In this document: piece after piece, positions 18,073 to 26,496 of the stretch
How positions within the stretch are numbered: position 1 is the stretch's first letter
Layout of the letters: each line of letters begins with the position of its first letter
NCBI GenBank assembly: GCA_003427395.1
Contig: BFEA01000049.1
Location: 3,966,348-3,992,843, forward strand
DNA: 26,496 bases
Direction of reading: 5' to 3'
Source of the DNA: Chara braunii
Lineage: Eukaryota; Streptophyta; Charophyceae; Charales; Characeae
Program-made: the position numbers and the translations under genes
The notes under the pieces: generated by a model
Seen by the model: only the letters and a program-made list of their open reading frames with translations
Told to the model about the DNA's origin: nothing
The model's database searches: none

Positions 18073-18902
18073 ACACCAGCAAAGACCAATGATAATTCCC
18101 TTCTCCTTCGCCAACCACTCGCCTCCTCCTTTTCTCCTCCCCTTATATTCAAACAATAAATAATAATAATGTTGAATGGCTGAACCAGAATCAATGTCCG
18201 AATCCCTCTTCTACTGCAGGCAGAACATGAGGTCCACCATAGCCATGGCCACCCTTCTTCTTCCTCTTCACGTAGGCCAAGGCTATGGCTGACTACCGGG
18301 GCCTCGCCCTGTTGTGCAAAGGACAACACAAAGCAGCTATGACCCCGCCTTGAAGCCTTCCTGGTGCAGCACAACCCCAACTGGGGCCTTCCAGATGCAG
18401 CACCTAACAAGGTGATGAAGATGGTGCCCACCATAGCCAGATAGGTACCTCACCACTCTCCTCCTCAGTCCTCTTCTTCCTCCTCCTCCTACCAATAGAG
18501 CTCCACCATACCCGAGGTGGGAGCTCCCGGTCTCGTTCTTCCTAGCAGCGCTGAAATGCCCAGCGCTCCTCCAGCCAATGCTCCAAGCAGTGTGTCGCCA
18601 AACTTGCACACCGAAGAATGAGGAGGAGGACTGTGCTCCTCCTGGAGATATAGCGGCCTACTTGCCTCTTGGGCCTTGACTTCGTAGGCCGCGCAGCCTC
18701 CAAGCAACCTGTACCTCCTCCCTTTCGGAGGGAAACATTATTGCAGACTCTGATACTGCCCGTACAGGCCCTAGACTCAGACTGGTTGGACTGGTATCCA
18801 CCTAGACCTAGCCTACAACTACTGGGCCTCTAAAAAATGCCAGCGTTTGTCTTCTTCTGCTCGACCTCGAGTACCCGGCACATCTACTTCTACTTGGTGT
18901 GG
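18073..18902. other. No firm gene; weak - strand frames
   Basis: Two - strand frames around 18337-18707 read Gly/Ala-rich protein with Glu runs that come from CCTCCTCTT repeats. There is no domain and no splice-consistent chain I can defend. Confidence 0.3.
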
Positions 18903-18967
18903 TACCGGCCTACCTGCTACTTGAGTGTTTTCCCCCCGCTGCAACCCTCAATGTCACAGCCACAGGT
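18903..18967 (+). repeat. Upstream ('exon-like') module of the dispersed repeat family, without its intron module
   Basis: From GGCCTACCTGCTACTTGAGT through CCCCGCTGCAACCCTCAATG to TCACAGCCACAG, this matches the sequence preceding the splice donor at 24313-24357. It also matches, in reverse complement, 26435-26492. Similarity stops at CACAG|GTA: here the next bases are TGCAATGACTT, unlike the GTAAGTACCGG of the other copies. Confidence 0.8.
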
Positions 18968-19430
18968 ATGCAATGACTTGCTGTTTTCTGGTTGCCTTTA
19001 GCCTCTCTCTGTCGAGGCTGTACTATAGGTAGGATAGATCCGTAATTTTGTTTGGCTGAGAGCTAACCGAGCGACCTACCTGTGAGGGAAATTCGTGAGG
19101 GACATATCTGCAAATTCGGGAAAAACGCAGGCCCGGTACTAACAGAATTCCCTACAGCTACCCTAACTACGAATAGCAGGCCCGGGCAACCCCTCGGACA
19201 GACAGGCCCCAAGGGCCCATTCTGATAGACGGTCCTATAACCTATAGCCGGGGGTCCGGCAGAGGCCGAGAGGCCGAAACAGAAACAGTACCAGTCGGTC
19301 AGTCAGTCTGGTCTAGGTCGAGTCTAGGCTAGGTTAGTCTATAGATAGAATGGGCACATCGGTTCAGGGCTTTTGGCAGTTGGTACCGAGTACATCGCTG
19401 CTGCGCTACGCGTGAACCGGAAGTGGTGAC
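18968..19430. other. No gene; one donor-like motif on the - strand
   Basis: GGCCCGGTACTAAC at 19130-19143 read on - is GTTAGTACCGGGCC, resembling the start of the intron-like repeats. At 19280-19345 there are short GGTCAGTC, GTCTAGG and CTAGGCTAGG repeats. Nothing else is supportable. Confidence 0.4.
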
Positions 19431-19539
19431 GGCTCAGCATGGAAGGAGACAGGCATAGCCAGACCTTCGGAGCGCCGACCATAGCTGGGACCTGCGCTGT
19501 ACTCTGCCAGCACGCAGGGGCTGACAGAGGTCTGGGCTA

Positions 19540-19960
19540 TCGAGGTCTGCTGGAGGCGAGAGAGGTTGGTGCCCTGCTGGACCCTCCTCCGGAGTGGGGT
19601 TCCAGGGTGGTGGCGCTGCAGCCATAGCTGCAGCTTCTTCCTCAGAGGTCATCTTGTCAGGGTTTGGTGGCGCTGCTGCAGACTTCCACCCGGGAAGTCT
19701 TCCGACACTTCGTCATCATCAGATACTGTGGCGCCGGTCTTCTTCTTCATCCTCTGAGTGGCGCTTGGCCTCAGAGGCCTGTTTCAGGGTGGTGCTTCCC
19801 TTTGGAGGCTGTATCAGGGTGGCGCTTGATGTTTCAGGAGCTCAGGGGTGTCACGGGTGGTTATTCAGGGTTGGGGAGTGAAGCGCTGCTCATTTCTGAG
19901 CAGTGCACTGTAGTTCTGAAGTTATGCTGACAATTCGAGACTCTGAGTTTAATAAACAGT
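19540..19960 (+). repeat. Degenerate repeats of TCAGGGTGGTGGCGCT, ending in a poly(A)-like signal
   Basis: Variants of TCAGGGTGG-GCGCT or TCAGGGTTTGGTGGCGCT recur about six times at irregular spacing. AATAAA occurs at about 19951. Possibly the 3' part of a non-coding or retroposed + strand transcript. No reliable protein frame. Confidence 0.45.
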
Positions 19961-20210
19961 GCGTAACTGGGTTTGGACTATCATCGTTTCATTGTTTCCT
20001 GGATGTGATCTACTCGGCTTTTCTTTATGACTGGTTGTGAGGATTGAGTGGAGTGAATTGCACTTTCAATGTACCCTGTCATATCGCATGGTCAAGTCTT
20101 CCGCTGTGTTTATCTCTCCCTGTGCGGTGTGATACTCCTATCCTCTCCCCTTCCTTCTGTGTATGTATGGGCATACCTGGAAATCTATGTGAGTGAGTGT
20201 TGGTCTTCAG

Positions 20211-21129
<919 letters not shown>

Positions 21130-21252
21130 TGAACTCGACTCCCAAAGCTCACACCATCATCACCATAACATGTACTCAAAACTGCATGAATGACAACTTC
21201 GCAAGGATAGCAATAATGTCACACCGACAAGATGGAGTACTAGAGTAAGAAG

Positions 21253-21258
21253 AATAAA
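21253..21258 (+). promoter_or_regulatory. Poly(A) signal AATAAA
   Basis: The exact hexamer lies about 125 bp after the TAA that closes the predicted last exon, in AAGAATAAATCAAG. Confidence 0.5.
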
Positions 21259-21279
21259 TCAAGAATGTGATTAAGAAAT

Positions 21280-24200
21280 TCAATGTATACGTCTCTTCTC
21301 CCTCTTCACCCTTTGGGCTCTCCTCCTTATGCACCACCCTACAATGTCATCAACCTATCTTCGACAACTTGTAATGCAGACCTCTCACTACACTCCATGT
21401 CACCATCTCACACTGCCTCTCCAACCCGATTCCTATCTGGCGCGTAATGGGCTACTTCGTAACACAGATTGCTGTGAACAATTACACATTTGTCTCTAAG
21501 TCCAGAGTCATCATGAGGAGCGAGTGCACAAGGGGTTACAAACTCACAAACTCACCGGATCTTTCCCTTCCTTGGTGACTTCTTTCATGCGGGAACAAGC
21601 GGGATGCAACCCAATTCATGTAGGTGAGACCATGCCACAGCCTACTACTATTGACTTGATGAATCACCACAACTGAAGGCTGCTAACACTCACTCCTCAC
21701 TCTCCAACTCATCGAACCCCAATGTGACCATCTTTCTCGTAAGGACACCACCCCAGCGTAGCCCTCCAACCATATCTCTTCATACACTAACAATCCATCC
21801 ACCTCTCCCTGAACTTTCCTTTTTCTTCCTCCCACTTCTCCCACCTTTCTCCCCTAGGTCCCTCCTCTCCTTGTATGCGTGAAACCAATCCTCCACTCAT
21901 GCCACACAGCTAGAGATGGTTAATGGAAGGCCCGTAATGCGGGGTTTTTCGCCACATCACCACGAGCAATGTCGTCGCATCACCACGAATACACTATCAC
22001 CTTTGCGTAGTCCCGCAGTAGGCCTATATTGTTGCGACACATTGTCCAACCACTTGTGCTAATCTTAGGGCATTTATGAGAGACCCAACTAGGGGTAAAA
22101 TTGACATCACTGAGGCGCAACCCTCAGTGTTGGCTGCTGATTGTCGTAACCTGAACAGTGGGTCTGCGTTTTGCCAAAGGAGTAAAGACTTAAAGGGTGT
22201 GGCCGCCTAGGAGGGCTTTACTCCTGCGGAACGACGTGGGATAAGAGTCGAGTCAAATGAGTCATTTTTTGGAGTCCTGATTGAATGCTTATGAGCAGAA
22301 AGCCTATCGTGGCGCAACCTGCGAGGGCACGACCTCTAAAATTACAACGTGGTGGGCCGTAGATCTGGTTCGATCGCCCGGACTACGGTGGGCCAAGATG
22401 GAGACCTGGCCTTCCTGTACTAGACTGCAGGAAGAGTCTAAGATATAATTTATGTATATATATACGTGCGCTTATGAGAATTGTTGGAGGGAGGCAGGAA
22501 TTTCTTCAAAGGTCTCGGTTAGGGTCTGCGTCCCTAGTTATGGCCCTGCTAGCAGGGTAGAGACTAAGGACACTTAACGAGAAGCCGACATTTGTCTAGG
22601 ACAAAGGGGAGAGGACAGTTGAGAAAGTCGTTGGAACTTATGTTGTAGTATAGTGCTAATATCCCGGCGCCCTTATGTCAGGGCTATGGAGACCCAGGTT
22701 AGAATTTGGCAGCATACAGTTGTATTGGCGTGGATTGTTGCAGGCCTCGAACCAGAGTCTGTCGGCTAATCGGATTGGTTTCTTTATCGTCAGCAATTTG
22801 GATTATGGATGAGTTGATAGCTTTTAATTCTGCGAAGCGACGGGGACGTCGCTTAATATGGTCCGGTAAGTTATCGGTGCGAATACCCTTACAAGGGTAT
22901 CCGCCCTGGTTTTTGCAAGCGACAGAAAATAGGTTTGGTTTAAAGTTAAGTATTCCGCGCGAGGCGCGGCTGCGTCTGTGGTTTACGTTGGCTGGATGGT
23001 TGATTAGAGTAGAGAGTGTGTGGGCGTGCAAACTTGAGGCGCACGTGATCGTTTTATTTTGTTGATGATTGAAGAACCGGCGTGATCGCTGGCCAAATTT
23101 TTATTTCTGATTAAACTAGGATTTCAAAAATTTTTGTCTTATGATTGGTGCGCTCGCCTGTGACTTGTGCACACATGCTGAAGGCGGCATCGACACCTTT
23201 GTAATTTAGAAACGTTTCGGTAGATCAGCGTGTCGTGCAGTATCTGCTTAGTTAGGTGTTCGCCAAAACTAGACCCAGCCTTGGGCCTAGCACTACCGGT
23301 CACAGCATCAGGCTTCCATAAAGGAAATTCAGGGATCGAAGCCAGCGAGTGGAGACGCGGGAGCACCGGAGCGGCGCGAAGGAACCATGGGGTCGAGGGC
23401 CCGGCGAGGCTATCCCCCATGGTTTTTCTGCCGTGGGGCCGAAGTTATTTCCTCGCCTTACGGCTTCGTTTCTAATCTTCCGCATGTATTATTTCCACTT
23501 AATTTTTAAATATTACTATTTTTTTTTCGGTATTTCTTTCAAGGTGGGCTGGGCACGTGGAACCCTCCGCCGTTTTGATCTTCCAAGTTTTTATTTTTAA
23601 CAAAATTGCTACTACCACCAATATCTGCACCAGGGTCCGTTTACCAAGGCCCACGCTAGGCTTTGCTACAGGCCGCTCCGCGACCAGCTATTTGTGTGGG
23701 AACTGGTTGTTGGATGAGTGGAGTAAAACCAGAACACTGGGGCGTTAGCCACAGTGGTAAGAGGCAGCAAGTCAACAGGCTTCGGTATAGGGGCAAAAAC
23801 TTATTTGGGGAAGTCGGGACTACTGGCCCGCACTTGTCCTTGGGGAAATCTGCTAGAAATTTGGAGCGATACGAAGAGGGTGAGGTTTGGCCATCCGGAA
23901 CCTATCAGAAGAAAGTGGGTCAGATCAGAACGGTATTTGTCAAAGGGGGGGTGAAGCCGAGGGCGCTGTGACAGAGGCCGCTGCAATGCTGCCAAGTGAG
24001 TCGGTCGTTGGGTTTGGGTATAAGGGCGGGGAAAACCAATCGGGTCGTTTAGTGTCAATTTTTTCTTCGAGATGCTGTCCGATCGGGTCGTTGAGTAGTG
24101 CTGCGGACCGGTCGGTTGTCTGCGCTAACAAGAGAAGAGCGGCTGAGCTTGGGGGGGCGAGGGGTGTTGGAAGCGGCTATTGTTGGAAGGGGCACTTAAC

Positions 24201-24300
24201 AGAGAGAAAGGGGGATCTGAACGCATCTTCGCGCCAGGTGCGGTCGGAAGGAGATGGCCGAATGTGGGTATGATGGAGGAAGGAAATTGGTCAGTTCACT
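21280..24300. other. No recognisable gene in 3 kb
   Basis: The 21300-22080 stretch is pyrimidine-rich on + with no frame of interest. From 22080 to 24300 the + strand turns G-rich. The longest frames (22706-23065 on +, 22699-23031 on -) overlap each other and show no domain. A TATATATATA stretch lies at about 22449-22463. GCCGTAG/CTACGGT at about 22350-22395 forms a short inverted repeat. I would not annotate a protein here. Confidence 0.4.
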
Positions 24301-24312
24301 CTACACTGGCCG

Positions 24313-24569
24313 CTTGAGTGTTTTCCCCTGCTGCAATCCTCAATGTCACAGCCACAGGTAAGTACCGGCCCCTTCGGGCCTTCCGAACGAACACGGGTCA
24401 CACACACACTCAAGCTGACAAGCACTCAGACAGGCATGCAGACCAGCAAGCACGCACACACACAGACTTAGAAAACTCAGCAACAGGCGGGATACTCAGC
24501 GAGGCATTCCATGAGCAAAACTCAGAAATCAGCTGTGTGTCTCAGTCCGTGTTTGGCAGGTCATTACAG
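24313..24569 (+). repeat. Intron-like repeat, copy B with its upstream module
   Basis: 24313-24357 is the upstream module (CTTGAGTGTTTTCCCCTGCT ... CCACAG). 24358-24569 is the intron-like module, 212 bp, beginning GTAAGTACCGGCCCCTTCGG and ending TCATTACAG. GGCCCCTTCGGGCC near the start can form a small hairpin. Right after the acceptor a protein-like frame begins at 24570. Confidence 0.9.
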
Positions 24570-26208
24570 TACCCAGTAAACAGGATATTGAAACTGATCC
24601 TGCCTACTCCTGACTTTCTCTCACTGCATTGTGGTTTCATGACAACGATATTAGAAGTTAAAATAGACGACCTCCCTTCCCCAACTCATGGGAAATCAGC
24701 ATGTAAGGAAGACGTGCATTTTTTTCTAACCATTTCTACTAAACCCTCACCGATTTGCTTTCGCTTCAGAGAAAGTGGTCATCTGGGGACAGGTAGCCAA
24801 TGTCCAAAATTCTCGACTCAGGAAAACGAATGCAAGTTCCACCCTCACATGCTGATGGAAGTCGAGTAAGCTCCAGCTCTGTGTTTGATCTCACACCCCA
24901 CTTATGGCGGTCGAGGACAGAACTTCTAACCAAAGAACAGATGTGTTCCCACCAGCTGACAGCAGATGGCATCTGAAAGAAGCATCTAAGCAATCTGGTC
25001 ACCCTACAAAATACAAATCTTTTTTCTTTCCTTTTTTTTTTTAACAAGAATGTTGCTCCGATCTATTAACCATCTGTGTCGTGGGGAGCGTCGCATGCTG
25101 GGAAGCAGGCCCGGCGTCCCCTATAAAATGTTAACAGATCCGTTGAGATCACCTGAAAAGAACTGGAATATTCATCCAGAGCTTCTGCACAGCAGAAGAA
25201 TGCTAAAGACACTTAGCTAGTTTAGGAAGATCCAGCTGAAGGCTGTCAAGTGAGAGGAATTCCCTGAAAGGGACGGACCCAACCCAAACCCCTGTCTTGC
25301 ATCTCAGGCTGCAACTCCCGTACAGTCTGTATCCGCCGATTTGGACCTTACCACTTAGTTTCACTGGCAGGCAGGAAGTATACCAAACAGCGTACGTTCG
25401 CACATGCTTCCCCGCGTATAAACAGGACTCAGGGTTATCACAGCTCCTACGAAGACATCGAATCTGCAAAATACCATTTTTCCCTCTCAACGACTCAAAA
25501 ATCATTCGAGAGGAGAAGGCAAGAAAGGACCTCTTGTGGGACTTAGGCACCATAAGAGAACAAGAAGAACTTAAATACCAAAAGAACCCAAAAGAAGTCT
25601 AAGATTCCATTGCTCAGAAGAAAAAGATGGAAAAGCTACAGCAGGAAACCAGCAAAAGAACCAACACACACTGGGGAATGACTTCGAAAGGTCAATCAAA
25701 GAGCGACCGGAAGAATTTGGTAAAGGCAGATCCAAAAGGCGTCGGGCTAACTCCGAAGATGTAGTGGGCAAACCTGTAGCAGATTCAAACAGTGGAGCCA
25801 GAGTCGGAGAAAAAAAAGTTCAAGCAAAGAGCAAAATGATTCAGACTGCATGCCAACAAACAACAGCGATAACAAGGCTGCAGATACCAAAGCTGAGAAC
25901 AAAAGACCACTCAAATGGGCACTAGAGTGCATCGGAAAATAAAAATGGAAAGGGAACCAATTCGTTGTGAGAACTGCCTGCATGAAGCACATTCAAAGAT
26001 CCCATAGAGATGGAAACCCCCCTGTTTTTCAGACCTCCCTCAACCAATTTGAGGCACTCGAAGAGGCAAAGGAGATGTCTGAATACATAGCCGGCCGATA
26101 TGCTGAGAAAAAAAAACAGAACAGGGAGCAGGGTTCTACGGAGAAAGAAAGCAATCAGTATGACGGTTCATGCCAGGATCTTTGCCCAAAGAAATGGAAA
26201 ACAAGTCT
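24570..26208 (+). pseudogene. Relic of a retroelement ORF1/Gag-like gene with zinc-knuckle remnants
   Basis: Starting directly after the copy B acceptor, a frame of about 99 codons runs to a stop at 24867-24869. It contains CFRFRESGHLGTGSQC, a CCHC-like knuckle in which the second Cys is Phe and the last spacing is two residues too long. Further on come a charged frame near 25480-25600 (DSKIIREEKARKDLLWDLGT) and lysine-rich pieces to about 25790. At 25965-26005 CENCLHEAH is a second knuckle start. After a frameshift near 26005, LNQFEALEEAKEMSEYIAGR runs into DLCPKKWKTSL. Zinc knuckles followed by an N-x-FEALEE-type motif are usual for plant LINE ORF1 or Gag-like proteins. No RT was found. Confidence 0.45.
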
Positions 26209-26496
26209 CTGTAATGACCCGCCAAAGCACAGACTGAGAACACTGCTGATTTCTGGGATTTGCCACTGGAATGAATGCCTTGCCGTGATTCCCGCATTCT
26301 GCTGTGTTTTCCAAGTCTGTGTGTGTGTGCATGCCTGCCCGTTTGCTTGCCTGTCTGAGTGCTTGACGGTTGAGTGTGTGTGTGACCCGTAAGGGTACCT
26401 GTTGGTTGCAAGGCCCCGCAGGGCCGGTACTTACCTGTGGCCGTGACTTTGAAGGGTTGCAGGGGGGGTTAACACGCAGGTAGCGGGGGTAGGCCC
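26209..26496 (-). repeat. Intron-like repeat, copy C with its upstream module
   Basis: On the - strand the upstream module runs 26492-26435 (GGGCCTACCCCCGCTACCTG ... CGGCCACAG) and may extend past the window. The intron-like module runs 26434-26209, 226 bp, from GTAAGTACCGGCCCTGCGGG to GGTCATTACAG. It is inverted relative to copy B, so B and C flank the relic ORF like long terminal inverted repeats. Confidence 0.9.

Noticed and set aside
22360-22400. B-box-like GGTTCGATCGCC with a flanking inverted repeat, considered as a tRNA gene.
   Set aside because: No A box at the proper distance and no acceptor or anticodon stems.
22699-23065. Overlapping frames of 119 codons (+) and 110 codons (-).
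   Set aside because: No domain or motif, no splice or poly(A) context, and each is the antisense of the other.
26136-26411. - strand frame of 91 codons with HTHTQ and RHAHTH pieces.
   Set aside because: It is the intron-like module of copy C read through. The same kind of frame appears in copies A and B because of the CA repeats.

Overview
This is a eukaryotic nuclear window dominated by decayed repeats. No bacterial-style operons, rRNA genes or intact tRNA genes are visible. Ty3/gypsy-type LTR retrotransposon proteins, plant-like initiator-tRNA-Met primer-binding sites, long microsatellites, GT-AG introns and scattered single Ns all fit a plant-lineage nuclear genome. The style of the gag proteins (long charged coiled coils, RG-rich tails) recalls streptophyte (charophyte) algal retroelements such as those of Chara. 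That species guess is from memory and untested.

Layout. Positions 1-1010 look like the 5' end of a + strand LTR element: TATA box, possible primer-binding site, then a gag-like reading frame split by one UAG and ending in an RG-rich tail. Positions 1011-3938 hold no recognisable gene. Positions 3939-5600 are the 5' part of a second LTR element on the - strand: LTR edge, primer-binding site, AT-rich degenerate repeats, a minisatellite of about 29 units carrying ACGTGGC/ACGTGTC, and a truncated gag whose ATG touches that array. Positions 6484-6750 are a run of perfect GC-rich hairpins that meets the broken end of an integrase. Positions 6750-11765 are the main - strand Ty3/gypsy relic. It has a nearly full gag, a protease DSG motif, part of reverse transcriptase with its first catalytic Asp lost, and an integrase core that keeps D, D-35-E. 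It carries several stops and frameshifts and a large internal deletion.

To the right lie a 378-bp tandem duplication (12133-12888), a 600-bp purine-rich tract (13370-13960), a dense field of inverted repeats (14195-14790), a decayed - strand reading frame (15290-16600) and a tRNA-like sequence (16817-16897). Positions 20211-21130 show a likely multi-exon + strand gene or gene relic of unknown function with a poly(A) signal.

The most interesting signal is a dispersed family of intron-like repeats. Three copies (20237-20470 +, 24358-24569 +, 26209-26434 -) begin with the same extended splice donor, GTAAGTACC. Two of them end exactly at TCATTACAG, so both similarity edges coincide with GT and AG. 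One copy sits at the donor of an apparent exon. The sequence upstream of the donor behaves as a separate module: it is present at 18903-18967 without the intron module, and absent upstream of the copy at 20237. This resembles introner-like elements or mobile exon-intron cassettes.
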